Shown here: one piece after another, positions 26,763 to 36,401 of the stretch
Numbering within the stretch: position 1 is the first letter of the stretch
Layout of the letters: the number at the start of each line of letters is the position of its first letter
Assembly (NCBI RefSeq): GCF_004137855.1
Contig: NZ_QBKB01000002.1
Coordinates: forward strand, 879,518 to 943,517
DNA from: Methanohalophilus profundi
GTDB lineage: Archaea > Halobacteriota > Methanosarcinia > Methanosarcinales > Methanosarcinaceae
Direction: 5' to 3'
DNA: 64,000 nt
Made by a program: the position numbers and the translations under genes
The notes under the pieces: model-generated
The model's input: the letters and a program-made list of their open reading frames with translations, nothing else
Database searches by the model: none
Told to the model about the DNA's origin: nothing

Positions 26763-27224
26763 ATGGTAGCCTATGCCGTAATTGTCTGCACCAAATGCCG
26801 CTTGCAATGCCAGGTTGTAGAAGACCGGGGCCAAAAAAACATAAAATGCCAGAGATGTGGTGCAACCTTGCAGTTTCGTAAATTGAGGAAATTCCACAGG
26901 ACAGAGATACTCGATGAAGCAATAGCGTCACGAACAGCTCTTCAGGCACAGATACAGGGATTCGATTCAAAAAAAGTCAGTCAGATATCAGATGCAAGCG
27001 TTGATCAGCTCCAGCCAAGTCCGCCTACTCAAAAAAAATCTGCAAATCCTTCTAAATATATCATGAATGCTCTTGAGAACCAGGAAAAAATTCAGATCAG
27101 ACAGCTATTCCAAATGGCTGAAGATGCAGGTTTTGAGAGGGAAAAAATCGAAAAAACCCTTGATAAACTGAAAAATTCAGGAGATATCTACACTCCCGGC
27201 AAAGGATACCTGAAACTTGCCTGA
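26763..27224 (+). CDS. zinc-ribbon/winged-helix protein (DUF5817-like)
   Basis: 153 residues. The N-terminal zinc ribbon has C-x2-C (VCTKCRLQCQ) and C-x2-C (IKCQRCGATLQF). The linker at about 75-98 is Ser/Pro-rich and the C-terminus (about 98-153) looks like a winged helix, DAGFEREKIEKTLDKLKNSG then IYTPGKGYL, similar to the wH at the end of MCM or of RPA-associated proteins. This suggests nucleic-acid binding; exact role unknown. It sits in the GTPase/prenyltransferase operon, 12 bases downstream, with GAGGGAG before the ATG. Confidence 0.75.
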   Translation: MVAYAVIVCTKCRLQCQVVEDRGQKNIKCQRCGATLQFRKLRKFHRTEILDEAIASRTALQAQIQGFDSKKVSQISDASVDQLQPSPPTQKKSANPSKYIMNALENQEKIQIRQLFQMAEDAGFEREKIEKTLDKLKNSGDIYTPGKGYLKLA

Positions 27225-27342
27225 ACGAAAACATGCAAACAGGGTAGCATAAGTTATATTTAGGGAAAATACATAATAGGGTGGTTCAGACAAACCATTT
27301 TCAACCAGCCCTAAATAAAAATCCTGGATGTAAGGTATCAAA

Positions 27343-28629
27343 ATGTCCGACAATACACTTGATATAATAGAACTTTTGTTGACGGCCCAGATATACAACC
27401 AGAACCAAGAATTGGATGTCAACGACCTTCCAAAACCTATAAGGAAGCACTACTGGAAAAAAGAGGCCAAAGGAGTACCCCGACCCATTCATGTATCCCT
27501 CACTGACGTGAATAAACTGTATGGAGAAAGTGAACCTAAAAAAGCCTTAAAGGGTCTTCCCTTCGTAGAAATCGATGAAGTTGGTTACAAGATCAAATTA
27601 ACCTCTCTTGATATGGCCATTAGCTGGTTCGAAAAACAGGACACTTCCAGTCGCATTGAAGAAAACCCTGCACTGGCCTATTACTATGAGAAAGCTGAAA
27701 AAGAAGGAGTCAGCTACAGTAAAGCACGTGACAGCACCAAACCCAAGGAAGTAGACAGGGAATGGATAGAATCCCTCAAAGCCGAGGTAATGGAGGAAGA
27801 AGGCGGGGAAGATATGCTCAAACTGGCACAGCTCCTGGCCCCGGAGGATATACAGCAGGGCATGTCCGAACTAATCCTCACAAAAAAACAGGAATCCGAA
27901 GTTGACAAAATTGTCAAAGCCATCAAGTTTCGGGATTACCTGAAGGAAATTGGGCTGTACGATGTGGGCAAGGTATTGCTGGTTGGTCCCCCGGGTACAG
28001 GGAAAACATCAGTTGCAAGAGCGCTATCCGAAATGTTATCCATTCCTTTTGTTGAAGTTAAATTATCCATGATTACAGACCAGTATCTTGGTGAAACAGC
28101 AAAGAACATTGACAGGGTATTTGAACTGGCAAAAAAACTCAATCCCTGCATTCTTTTTGTGGATGAATTCGATTTTATTGCAAAAACCCGGACCTCGGAT
28201 GAACATGCGGCCCTGAAAAGAGCTGTCAACACCCTTCTCAAGGCAATAGATGAAATAAGCCTAACAAGGGACGGAGTACTCCTGATCGCTGCTACCAACC
28301 ATCCTCACATGCTGGATTCAGCTGCATGGAGGAGATTTGATGAAATACTTGAATTCCCCCTTCCGGATTACGACATGAGGAAAAATATCCTTGACATTGT
28401 CACAAGGCATATCAAGGGAGACTTTGACACTGCATCGATTGCCGAAATTACAGAAGGTTACAGTGGGTCCGACTTAAGAGTGGTAATCCGGGAGGGTGTT
28501 CTGGATGCACTGCTTGAAGAGCGTCGGGAACTCAATAACAAGGACCTTCTGGATGCGGTGGAATCATTCAACAGTCGTTCACATATAAAATCCGAGAGGT
28601 ACCTCCAGCAGTATGACAGGGTGTCTTAA
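27343..28629 (+). CDS. AAA+ ATPase with N-terminal archaeal domain
   Basis: 428 residues. The N-terminal about 170 residues carry a winged-helix-like segment (LDIIELLLTAQIYNQNQEL) and a charged linker. The AAA core begins near 190: Walker A LLVGPPGTGKTSVARALSEM, Walker B CILFVDEFDFIAK, sensor 1 AATNHPHML, Arg finger RRFDEILEF and sensor 2 GYSGSDLRVVIREGV. It is of the proteasomal/Cdc48-type classic AAA family but lacks a second ATPase ring. Archaeal relatives are annotated only as AAA ATPase. It is followed directly (0 bases) by the metallo-beta-lactamase gene. Confidence 0.85.
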   Translation: MSDNTLDIIELLLTAQIYNQNQELDVNDLPKPIRKHYWKKEAKGVPRPIHVSLTDVNKLYGESEPKKALKGLPFVEIDEVGYKIKLTSLDMAISWFEKQDTSSRIEENPALAYYYEKAEKEGVSYSKARDSTKPKEVDREWIESLKAEVMEEEGGEDMLKLAQLLAPEDIQQGMSELILTKKQESEVDKIVKAIKFRDYLKEIGLYDVGKVLLVGPPGTGKTSVARALSEMLSIPFVEVKLSMITDQYLGETAKNIDRVFELAKKLNPCILFVDEFDFIAKTRTSDEHAALKRAVNTLLKAIDEISLTRDGVLLIAATNHPHMLDSAAWRRFDEILEFPLPDYDMRKNILDIVTRHIKGDFDTASIAEITEGYSGSDLRVVIREGVLDALLEERRELNNKDLLDAVESFNSRSHIKSERYLQQYDRVS

Positions 28630-29376
28630 GTGAAAGTGACATTACTGGGCACAGGAGATGCTCCCGGTACACCGGTCATCGGTTGTAGTTGTCCCACCTG
28701 CCAGGATGGACAAAAGGGCGGGAAAAGCAACCGTCTCAGATGTTCTATCCTTGTAGAATCCAAGGAAGGGAAAATTTTGCTGGACACCGGGCCAGACCTG
28801 CGCCAGCAATTGCTTGAACACAATATAAAGCACGTGGACGGAGTGATATGGACCCACGGCCATTATGATCATTTTACCGGTTTTGGGGAATTCCACAGGG
28901 TGCAAAGAAAAGTAGATGTATACGGCCTTGCTGAAACTCTTGACTACATCCTGGAATATCTGGCTTTTTTGAAACCCAGGAGAAACAACGTTAAAATCAA
29001 TGAGACCTTTGAAATTATCGGGCTTAGGATTACTCTTTTTGAAGTCAAGCACAGGCCGGTGAGCAATCCGGTAGGTGTACTTATAGAGGAAGATGGTAAA
29101 AAAGTGGTCTTCACGGGAGATTGCGAAAAGGAAATCCCACAAAAAAGTCTTGAAATGATTGACAGTCCAGACCTTTTAATCGCCGATGCAATTGTACCGG
29201 ATTCAGATGTGTTGCATATCAAAAAACATATGGATGCAAAGGACGCACTGGAACTTGCCCAAAAAATAAAGGCAAAAAAAGTTGTTTTTACCCATATAAG
29301 CCACTTTTTCAAACCCCATTCTATCGCAGCACAGAAATTCCCAATGGGATACGACGGAATGCAGTTTGTAATATGA
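28630..29376 (+). CDS. MBL-fold metal-dependent hydrolase, PhnP-like
   Basis: 248 residues with GTG start directly after the previous stop. Metal ligands: WTHGHYDHFTGF (HxHxDH at about 76-81), FTGDCE (Asp) and THISH near the end. The N-terminus has LGTGDAPGTPVIGCSCPTCQ, the zinc-finger-like Cys group of the PhnP/RNase Z-type phosphodiesterase branch. Likely substrate is a cyclic phosphate or similar phosphodiester; RNase Z itself is less likely because the flexible arm is missing. It ends 3 bases before the convergent lipoprotein gene if that gene's true stop is used. Confidence 0.85.
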   Translation: MKVTLLGTGDAPGTPVIGCSCPTCQDGQKGGKSNRLRCSILVESKEGKILLDTGPDLRQQLLEHNIKHVDGVIWTHGHYDHFTGFGEFHRVQRKVDVYGLAETLDYILEYLAFLKPRRNNVKINETFEIIGLRITLFEVKHRPVSNPVGVLIEEDGKKVVFTGDCEKEIPQKSLEMIDSPDLLIADAIVPDSDVLHIKKHMDAKDALELAQKIKAKKVVFTHISHFFKPHSIAAQKFPMGYDGMQFVI

Positions 29377-29379
29377 CAT

Positions 29380-30290
29380 TCAACGTTTTTTGTCTTTTCC
29401 CAGCCTTCTTCTGCAATCCGTATTGTTTCATTCAGTTTTCTACGATTTCTCAGGAAATTCCCGATGACCAGAAGCACGCCTGCACAAAGTATTGATGTAC
29501 CGATCAGCAGGTTACGGGGTGCATCTTCTGAATAAAATTTGAGATGAAGAGTCTTAAACTTAATTTCTTCTTCCTCTTCTTCGTCGGAAGGCAAGAAACC
29601 TTTTGCCAGAGAAGACAATGATGAAGAAGTATTCTGACGCAGATTATTCCAGACAAGTACTTCCCTGCCCTGTTCATCGAAGTACCTGTAATCGGGTGCT
29701 GGCTCAACCTTCCCGATAAACTGGTTACCTGTTGTATACCCTTCTGGAAGGACCACCCTTACAGTGGAAAGGTGTGATGGCACATACATGAAATCCTGTC
29801 CCATAGGTACTTCCATTGTATAGGCCACAAACCCTGTAAGACTTTGATTGAAAGAAATTACCTGTTTAGTCTGCCCGGACTCGGATTCTTCAGAAAGGGT
29901 ATAGTCTATTGAATCCGTTGTATCTGAGGTAGACAACTGTCTGACTGTTGCAGCGGGATTACCGTTATTTCCTCCCGGTTTGGCCACAATTACAATGTTT
30001 GAAAGGACATCAGAACCTGGATTTGTAATATCTTCCAGGGGAACTATCTCAAGACGATCTACATTCTCAAGTACATAAACAGCTTTTACAGGCGAATCGG
30101 GGAAAAGGTAGAAAGTAGTCGTATTAATTCCACACTCACATGAATCATTAGCAATGAACGGGTCCAGTGTATACTCCGATGCATTGGTTGTTTCAGCGGT
30201 TTCATCAACAGGTATCATGTCATCGATGCAACCACTAAGATAGATGGCTGAAGTGAGTATCAGAAATAGAACTACCACTTGTTTTTGCAT
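29380..30290 (-). CDS. secreted lipoprotein with C-terminal membrane helix (DUF5803-like), frame broken near 3' end
   Basis: Starts MQKQVVVLFLILTSAIYLSGC, a lipobox ending LSGC at about residue 21. The extracytoplasmic beta-rich part has NNLRQNTSSSLSSLAKGFLP and an acidic run DEEEEEE. A transmembrane helix APRNLLIGTSILCAGVLLVI is followed by a basic end NFLRNRRKLNETIRIAEEG. The raw frame then runs on for about 140 residues into the antisense of the MBL gene, which is not protein-like. One base restored at 29401-29405 gives LGKDKKR and stop at 29380, a natural end. The ATG at 30290 with GGTGG is preferred to the GTG at 30302. Role unknown. Confidence 0.72.
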
Positions 30291-30360
30291 TATACAATCC
30301 ACCGATCGGTTATTTAAAAAAGTTATCGGTGTCCAAGAAAGGAAGGGATTGCCCCTTCAC

Positions 30361-32277
30361 TCATTCTTCGACTACCGTAAGGAAAACACCCATACTTTCA
30401 AGAGCTGCAGCAACCTCGTTATAGGCTACATAGAGTTCCTTCTTCTGAACACCCATTTCCGATGCAGGAGGTTCCGAGGCAAACCAGATCTCTTTATCTG
30501 TGGTACCACGTGTTATGGATACGCAGGAAAGCATGTCCGCCTGCACAAGACGATATACTGAATCTACACCGGTAGGAGTTACCCAGGCAACATAGGAAGA
30601 CCGCAGGGATTCAACAAACCTGTGCCAGTTCACGGAAGCCGAACTTTCCAGCCTGACATGCAGATGTGCTCTCTCACCGGCAAGTTGCTCATCGATTCTC
30701 TTGAGGAACTTCTGGAATTTGGGATCGTCGTCCTCAACTGTAACCGCTGCTTCAGCTGCCAGGTTCTTTGCCTCTTCCTTGAAGAAAGGAGCAAGATTGA
30801 CAGCACTGGATGGTTTCGTAAGCAGGGATCCTCCGAAAAAGGCAACTGCGCTAAGGCCCATACCAGCAATAACACCGTGGTTCATCAGGACCGGGTGAAC
30901 CGTCTGGAGATATGCAGGAGCCATTGGAGCTGTCATGTAAATATCATACACAATCAGGCTTATCTGGACAACTGCACCTACAATAAGGCCTGCCATGGCA
31001 CCTTCCTTGGTAGCACGCTTCCAGTAAAGACCTCCCATCAATGGGAAGAAGTAGGAAGCACTGGCAATATATGTGGCTATATGAATAGCATCAAGGATAC
31101 TGGTGATGAAAAACGAACCCACAGTAGCTGCAAGGACTATGAAAAGTACACTGAGCCTGTTAATCGCAAGCATCTGTTTCATGGTGGCATCCGGTTTAAT
31201 GAAACGTTGATAGATATCACGGGACACACAGGATGCACCGGAAGTTGCAAAGGTATCAGTGCAGGACATAGCAGCAGCAGCCAGACCTATCGCACTCAGG
31301 GCAATAAAGAGCGGGGAAAAGTTTTCAAGCACAAAAACAAGCAATGCCGGTTCTGCCTGAGCCATTCCCATAGGGAAACCTGCAGCCGGTATTTCCGGAT
31401 AAATGGAACTCAGAGCGATAGCAATTACCGCACAACCTGCAAATACAATTGTTATCAGGAGGGAACCCAGAAGCAGCCCATTACGCGCGGATTTGGAATC
31501 ACGCGCAGCCCATACTTTCTGCCAGGGATCCTGCTCGGTGATCCAGCCGGGAACGATTGCAAACAAAAATATCAATACCATCGGAATTCCAACGGACAGC
31601 GGGTTCCACCAGCCAGAAGAGACATTGGAAAATAACTCGCCTGCATTGGCAGGGGCATCAACAGCACCACCTGTAGCTGCTCCTACAGCAACAATTGCGA
31701 TGACTATCGTGAACACAGAGAGGAAAAGGAACTGTACTACATCAGTCCAGACAACCGCACTGAGACCACCTAAAGTCACATAAACAGAGACTGCCAGAGC
31801 AACAATCAGGGCTGCATACAATGGATCAAACCCATAGAATATCTCAAGTACCAGAGCAAAACCTTTGATATCAGCCACTGCAAAAAGGATCATGACGATG
31901 GTAATTATAATACCTATCGGCGCCCTGATTGCCGCACTGTAACGTTGCTCAAGTAATTCTGCCTGGGTTATTGCGGGCAGATTCTTTATCTTCTTCACAA
32001 AGATAGCAATTATCAGAAGAGCAAGAATGTTGGGAGCCACGAATCCCCATATCGAACCCATTCCCTGCAGCATAAAGAATGCAATAACTGCAAGCAGGCC
32101 TCCTGCCGTCAACCAGGACGCTGCTGAGGAGAATCCTACACCAATCGTCCCGATACGTCTGCCGGCAAGCCAGAAATCGGTTACTGTGTTTTGTTTTTTG
32201 GTAAAATACCAGCCTATACCGATCAGTCCAGCTAAGTAGACTGCCAATAAAATCAAGAATAATTGAGAACTTTCCAT
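30361..32277 (-). CDS. sodium:solute symporter (SSS family) with C-terminal cytoplasmic domain
   Basis: 638 residues. About 13 predicted helices follow the SSS pattern: DFWLAGRRIGTIGVGFSSAA (TM2 region, about 34-53), GFALVLEIFYGFDPLYA, TAGGLL, and AAAMSCTDTFATSGASCVSRD (the sodium-site helix region TM8). The last about 125 residues are polar (KEEAKNLAAEAAVTVEDDD onward) and hold a compact alpha/beta domain with no catalytic motif. Such tails appear in some archaeal SSS proteins and may be regulatory. The substrate could be an amino acid, pantothenate, acetate or another acid. It is a single gene; compatible-solute uptake is possible but unsupported. Confidence 0.82.
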   Translation of the reverse strand: MESSQLFLILLAVYLAGLIGIGWYFTKKQNTVTDFWLAGRRIGTIGVGFSSAASWLTAGGLLAVIAFFMLQGMGSIWGFVAPNILALLIIAIFVKKIKNLPAITQAELLEQRYSAAIRAPIGIIITIVMILFAVADIKGFALVLEIFYGFDPLYAALIVALAVSVYVTLGGLSAVVWTDVVQFLFLSVFTIVIAIVAVGAATGGAVDAPANAGELFSNVSSGWWNPLSVGIPMVLIFLFAIVPGWITEQDPWQKVWAARDSKSARNGLLLGSLLITIVFAGCAVIAIALSSIYPEIPAAGFPMGMAQAEPALLVFVLENFSPLFIALSAIGLAAAAMSCTDTFATSGASCVSRDIYQRFIKPDATMKQMLAINRLSVLFIVLAATVGSFFITSILDAIHIATYIASASYFFPLMGGLYWKRATKEGAMAGLIVGAVVQISLIVYDIYMTAPMAPAYLQTVHPVLMNHGVIAGMGLSAVAFFGGSLLTKPSSAVNLAPFFKEEAKNLAAEAAVTVEDDDPKFQKFLKRIDEQLAGERAHLHVRLESSASVNWHRFVESLRSSYVAWVTPTGVDSVYRLVQADMLSCVSITRGTTDKEIWFASEPPASEMGVQKKELYVAYNEVAAALESMGVFLTVVEE

Positions 32278-32414
32278 AATAGTACCTTCAATCTTATGAG
32301 GATTTACTAAATAGCATCGGCTTATTGACGATACATAGATGATTTACTATATAAATCTTTTAAAAAAAGCCCGCTGGCGACATCCATATAAGTTCCCTGT
32401 CAAAACAAAATGTT

Positions 32415-33181
32415 ATGAAAATCATTACTCTTACAACAGATTTCAAGGACCTCTATCCTGCCTCCATGAAAGCGGTTATCCTGAACATGTGCGAGGACCC
32501 GACATTCATCGACCTGACACATGACATAAAACAGGGAGACATATTATCTGCGGCTTTTGCCCTTTACACCACCACACACTTTTCCCTTCACGTACAATCC
32601 ATCTGGCGGTGGTGGACCCAGGAGTGGGTACCAGCAGAAAAGCCATTATTGTACGCGCAGCAAATCATTACTTTGTTGGACCGGATAACGGACTGCTTAT
32701 CCCTGCTGCCCGACGGATTGGCGATATTGAAGTTTTCGAGATTGGAAAAAAAGCCATGCTGGACAAGATATCCAATACTTTCCATGGCAGGGATATATTC
32801 GCCCCTACAGCCGGTTTGCTGGCATCTGGCCATGAAGCAGAGGATATAGGCCAACCCATAGAAACCTTTGAAAAACTTAGTTTCGGAAAAGCCAATGCAG
32901 CTGTGGATAAACTTTATGGAAAAGTCCTATACATCGACAGTTTTGGAAATGTAATAACAAATATTCCGGCAAAGATGCTGGAAGACTTCGGCAAAACTGA
33001 AGAAAAGTTACTCGTGCAGGGAAATGTAGCGTCTTATTCCCCGACATATGGTAAAGTACAGAAGAATGAATTGCTGGTCCTTACAGGCAGCCATGACTTT
33101 CTGGAAATAGCTGTCAATGGTGGAAATGCTGCGCAAAGACTGGATATTACAGGTCATCCGGAAATTTGGGTAGAGAAATGA
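32415..33181 (+). CDS. S-adenosyl-L-methionine hydrolase (DUF62 family), frame broken once
   Basis: Hydrolyses SAM to adenosine and methionine with hydroxide as nucleophile (archaeal duf62 proteins such as PH0463). The first frame has ITLTTDFKDLYPASMKAVIL and DLTHDIKQGDI. The break is in the T4 run at 32580-32583; the second frame continues TIHLAVVDPGVGTSRKAIIV, then HYFVGPDNGLL and the C-terminal barrel YIDSFGNVITNI. Together about 255 residues, normal size. A TATA element TATATAAA at about 32349-32356 serves the gene. It ends exactly adjacent to the convergent radical SAM gene. Confidence 0.85.
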
Positions 33182-34156
33182 TCACATCCATTCATAATGA
33201 CGCAGCGCCTCCAGATTGTAATCATACAGTAAGCTGTTTTCAGCATAACCGAAGAAAAGACATTTATCGCATTCATTCACGGTTTTTGCCATGCTCGCTT
33301 TACTTGCCCCCCAGGCATTTTCCACACCCTGCCTGATATCAGCAAGAGGTTGGCGATGCACCCTGCATGTTTCCACCATGCCGTCACAACCCACATTCAG
33401 GATAATATCAGGAGCGTGGCATCTGAAAGACGGTTTTCTGTCACGTACCATTTTGAGATAGGTAAGGGAATTAATAATCGGATAGCCCTGTGATTTCATC
33501 TCTATCAGTGAATCCAGAGCTCTGCGATATGCCTCACGGTCTTTGACCTCCATGTTCTCCCATACACCATCCTTGATATTTTCAAATTCATACAGAGGTT
33601 CAAAAGATATCCTGGCACCAATCTCTGCTGCAAAGTACACAAGATCGGTTAGTTCATCCACGTTTTTAGAGCTTATAACACAATTCAACAGGACAGGACG
33701 TTCCATTATTTCAACACTTTTCTTGATCCCGGGAAGGATGCGGGATATATCGATGCCCCTTATCTCCCTGTAACTTTCCAGCCCGTCTACGGAAATGGAA
33801 AGGAAATCAAGGTTTGAAAGCTCCGGCAAGCGTTTTTCCAGAAGCAGACCGTTGGTTACCAGAGAAGTCATTATGCCTTTTGAATGAGCATGTTCCAGGA
33901 TAGCAGGAAGGTCTTCTCGAAGCAGAGGTTCCGTTGTCCAGGCATTGTAGACACCTATACCAAAATCTGCAGCCTCATCAAGCATTTGAGCAATCTCTTC
34001 AAATGACATATCCGGTTTTTCTTCTTTCCAGTATTCACAGAAAGGACATTGCATATTGCAACGGGAAGTTATACCGTGTGACAGAACATAGGGGCGCCTA
34101 CGTATTTTCATTTGCCATATCGGACGCAGGGCAGATACAATTGAGAAACGAGACAT
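33182..34156 (-). CDS. radical SAM protein with SPASM-like C-terminal cysteines
   Basis: 324 residues. The [4Fe-4S] motif CNMQCPFC (about 33-40) follows YVLSHGITSR. Other radical SAM elements: TEPLLRED, SLVTNGLLL and DFLSISVDGL. The C-terminal part has CHAPDIILNVGCDGMVETCRVH and CDKCLFFGYAE, seven or so cysteines that can hold one auxiliary cluster. It lacks the PQQ/peptide-modifying RRE domain and any precursor peptide next to it. Similar proteins are widespread in methanogens; the substrate is not known. It is a single gene and abuts the SAM hydrolase gene. Confidence 0.8.
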   Translation of the reverse strand: MSRFSIVSALRPIWQMKIRRRPYVLSHGITSRCNMQCPFCEYWKEEKPDMSFEEIAQMLDEAADFGIGVYNAWTTEPLLREDLPAILEHAHSKGIMTSLVTNGLLLEKRLPELSNLDFLSISVDGLESYREIRGIDISRILPGIKKSVEIMERPVLLNCVISSKNVDELTDLVYFAAEIGARISFEPLYEFENIKDGVWENMEVKDREAYRRALDSLIEMKSQGYPIINSLTYLKMVRDRKPSFRCHAPDIILNVGCDGMVETCRVHRQPLADIRQGVENAWGASKASMAKTVNECDKCLFFGYAENSLLYDYNLEALRHYEWM

Positions 34157-34202
34157 TGACCACTACCTTGTTGGTCAATACAGATAAAATCGACTGTTTT
34201 TT

Positions 34203-34236
34203 TAAAAAAGTAAAAAGGTGTCCGCCGTGGCGGACA
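34203..34236 (-). terminator. ribosomal protein operon terminator
   Basis: Minus-strand TGTCCGCC (34236-34229) pairs with GGCGGACA (34226-34219) in a perfect 8-bp stem with a 2-base centre, followed by a T-rich tract. It lies 11 bases after the rpl12 stop. Confidence 0.8.
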
Positions 34237-34247
34237 AAGTAAGAAAA

Positions 34248-34559
34248 TTATCCAAAGAGTGCACCAAGACCGGCCATGCCGCTCTCTTCTGATTCCTTTT
34301 CTTCCTCTTCTTCCTCAGCTTCCGCTGCCTCTTCTGTAGCTTCAGCAGGTGCTGCTGCCGGTGCTGCTGCCGGGGCTGCTGCAACTGCTGCGGTGCTCAT
34401 AGCTTCTTCGATGTCTACATCTTCAAGAGCTGCAATGAGAGCTTTTGCACGTGCTTCGTCTACATCGGTACCTGCTGCCTCAAGGACAGCTTTTACTGCA
34501 TCTTCAGTAACATCTTTTCCAGCGTTGTGGAGTAAAAGTGCTGCATATATATATTCCAT
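34248..34559 (-). CDS. rpl12: ribosomal protein L12 (P1 type, stalk)
   Basis: 103 residues: [20 protein letters not shown] at the N-terminus, an Ala-rich hinge ([11 protein letters not shown]), a long acidic EEEEEE segment and the conserved C-terminal [10 protein letters not shown] that recruits translation factors. Last gene of the L1-L10-L12 operon. Its C-terminal motif is shared with the L10 protein. Confidence 0.97.
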   Translation of the reverse strand: MEYIYAALLLHNAGKDVTEDAVKAVLEAAGTDVDEARAKALIAALEDVDIEEAMSTAAVAAAPAAAPAAAPAEATEEAAEAEEEEEEKESEESGMAGLGALFG

Positions 34560-34588
34560 TGTGAATCACCTGTAATTAATCTTAAATC

Positions 34589-35626
34589 TCATCCGAAAAG
34601 TGCTCCAAGACCGGCCATACCGCCCTCTTCTGCATCCTCTTCTTCCTCTTCTACTTCTTCCTCAGCTGCTTTCTCAGCAGGCTGTTCCTCAACTGTTGCA
34701 GCTGCACTTTGTGCTGCTGCACCCAGAACGGATTTGAGATCCTCGTCCACTGCATCTTCATTGTTTGCAGATACAGCAGCTGCGAGTGAAATCATCTGGG
34801 AATGTGCTTTTCCAAGCAGGGAATCCATGATCTCTGGTTCCAGTACTGTTGCATTGATACCAAGGTTCATTGCTTCGGAAGATGCCTTGGAGATCAAAGT
34901 ACTGATTGTAGCGGTTGTTGGGTATGCTACATTGACTGCCAGATTGAACGCCTGTCTGGACGCTGCGGCAATATCGGAGAAGTATTTATCATTATCAACT
35001 GCCAGTACATCGGGAGTAAAGATAGAACCGTCTTCGAAAACTGCATGAAGGTCAAGTCCCACTTCTACAGGGAATATCTCAAGCCTTGCAAGCATTGAAG
35101 CAAGGTTCTGGGATACTACATTACCCTCTTCTGTAACAACCTTGTTTTCGCTGACTACAACTTTACCGCCATCGATTGATGCCGGGATTCCAGCACTCTG
35201 GAGATCTCCGAGAATGGGACCCGGCGGGAAACTGGTTGGACCTTTTTCCACCTTTATATCCTGAGGAGCAATCGCACCTGCCTTTATTGGCGAAGGGGTC
35301 TTGCTCTGCTCAAGCAACTTATAGAGTTTGAAAGGATTCTCATTGGTGAAAATTAGTGCACACTGTTGATTAAGATAATCAATCATTTCAGAACAATCTT
35401 TTGAGGAGCCTTCCAGTGCCCTGCTGACAAGAGAGTTCCTGGATACTTTGAGGACTGCCACATCTTTCAGTTCACGTCTCATAGCCTGGAGTTGTTTGGC
35501 CGGGATACCTCCCACACCTACAATACCAAACAATGGATATTTTTCTATGAGAGCCTTTATATCCTCTATTTCCTGTTTTTTCCATTGAGGGATATGTTCA
35601 CTGTGGTGAAGCTCTTCTTCCATCAT
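34589..35626 (-). CDS. rplP0: ribosomal protein L10 (P0), acidic stalk base
   Basis: 345 residues. RNA-binding N-terminus HSEHIPQWKKQEIEDIKAL and VVGVGGIPAKQLQAM-type segment, then the L12-binding helices (LINKASSEAMNLGINATVL-like) and C-terminal [11 protein letters not shown]. The translation start overlaps the L1 stop (ATGATG, starts at 35626 or 35623). Size and domain order are normal. Confidence 0.96.
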   Translation of the reverse strand: MMEEELHHSEHIPQWKKQEIEDIKALIEKYPLFGIVGVGGIPAKQLQAMRRELKDVAVLKVSRNSLVSRALEGSSKDCSEMIDYLNQQCALIFTNENPFKLYKLLEQSKTPSPIKAGAIAPQDIKVEKGPTSFPPGPILGDLQSAGIPASIDGGKVVVSENKVVTEEGNVVSQNLASMLARLEIFPVEVGLDLHAVFEDGSIFTPDVLAVDNDKYFSDIAAASRQAFNLAVNVAYPTTATISTLISKASSEAMNLGINATVLEPEIMDSLLGKAHSQMISLAAAVSANNEDAVDEDLKSVLGAAAQSAAATVEEQPAEKAAEEEVEEEEEDAEEGGMAGLGALFG

Positions 35627-36264
35627 ACCACCCTCAAAGATTTGCCCATTGTGGTTGTAACATAGATGGACTTGAGATTCTGTTTTCCTTTATCAAGTAC
35701 AGACTCAACCCTGTTCACAATGATTTCAATGTTCTCTGCTATTCTTTCTGCATCCATGTCCCTTCTTCCCACTGCAACATGGAAAGTGAGTTTATCCTTG
35801 GAACGAATGCGAATAGAATTCTTAGAGGAATTTATCATGTCCGCCACTTTTTTATCTGGCGTAAGTGGGACAGGCATCTTACCTCTGGGACCGAGAATTG
35901 CACCAAGGGTTTTACCGATAAGTGGCATGTACTGCACTTCGGCAATGAAGAAATCACATTCATTAGCAATGGAACGTGCGCGACTTTTGTCATCTGCGAG
36001 GTCATTAATATCTTCCTCGGTGAAAACATAGTCACAGCCCGCTTCTTTTGCCAGAAGGCCTACTTCACCCTTTGCAAAAACAGCGATCTTAAGGTCCTTG
36101 CCAAGGCCATTGGGGAGAAGAATTTCTTCATCCACACGATATTTGGGCTGGCTCATGTCAAGGTTTTTTAAATTGATGGCAAGTTCCACACTTTCCGCAA
36201 AATTGCGCTGTGGGGATTCCTCAAATAACCTTTCGACTGTGTTTAATATAGATTCTTCTACCAT
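35623..36264 (-). CDS. rpl1: ribosomal protein L1
   Basis: 213 residues, L1 stalk protein and, in methanogens, known translational autorepressor of the L1-L10-L12 mRNA. Seen: RNFAESVELAINLKNLDM at the N-terminus, LPNGLGKDLKIAVFAKGE, LGPRGKMPVPLTPDKKVADM (domain II/hinge) and the C-terminal YVTTTMGKSLRV. A leader hairpin resembling the L1 binding site precedes it. Confidence 0.97.
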   Translation of the reverse strand: MVEESILNTVERLFEESPQRNFAESVELAINLKNLDMSQPKYRVDEEILLPNGLGKDLKIAVFAKGEVGLLAKEAGCDYVFTEEDINDLADDKSRARSIANECDFFIAEVQYMPLIGKTLGAILGPRGKMPVPLTPDKKVADMINSSKNSIRIRSKDKLTFHVAVGRRDMDAERIAENIEIIVNRVESVLDKGKQNLKSIYVTTTMGKSLRVV

Positions 36265-36274
36265 ACTGTACCTC

Positions 36275-36309
36275 CCGTAGTGATCATCAGCCGCAAAGGC
36301 CTCCTACGG
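36275..36309 (-). promoter_or_regulatory. candidate L1 autoregulatory site in the operon leader
   Basis: On the minus strand CCGTAG (36309-36304) pairs with CTACGG (36280-36275). The asymmetric interior holds GGAGGCC and CTGATGATCA, which resemble the GGxA and TGATGA elements of L1-binding RNA. The right arm runs into the GGGAGG ribosome site of rpl1, so L1 binding would block translation. A TATA-like GTTTAAAAATAA at about 36350-36360 is the promoter. Confidence 0.5.
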
Positions 36310-36380
36310 AATGATTTATTGTCATCTATACGGGCTCACCAATATAGGACAATTATTTTTAAACCTATCGGTCAAATGAA

Positions 36381-36401
36381 AAGCATGGAGTTACCATGCT
36401 T
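36381..36401 (-). terminator. hairpin enclosing the rpl11 stop codon
   Basis: AAGCATGG (36401-36394 on the minus strand) pairs with CCATGCTT (36388-36381), 8 bp, with the TAA in the 5-base loop and a short T-rich stretch after it. Confidence 0.6.
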
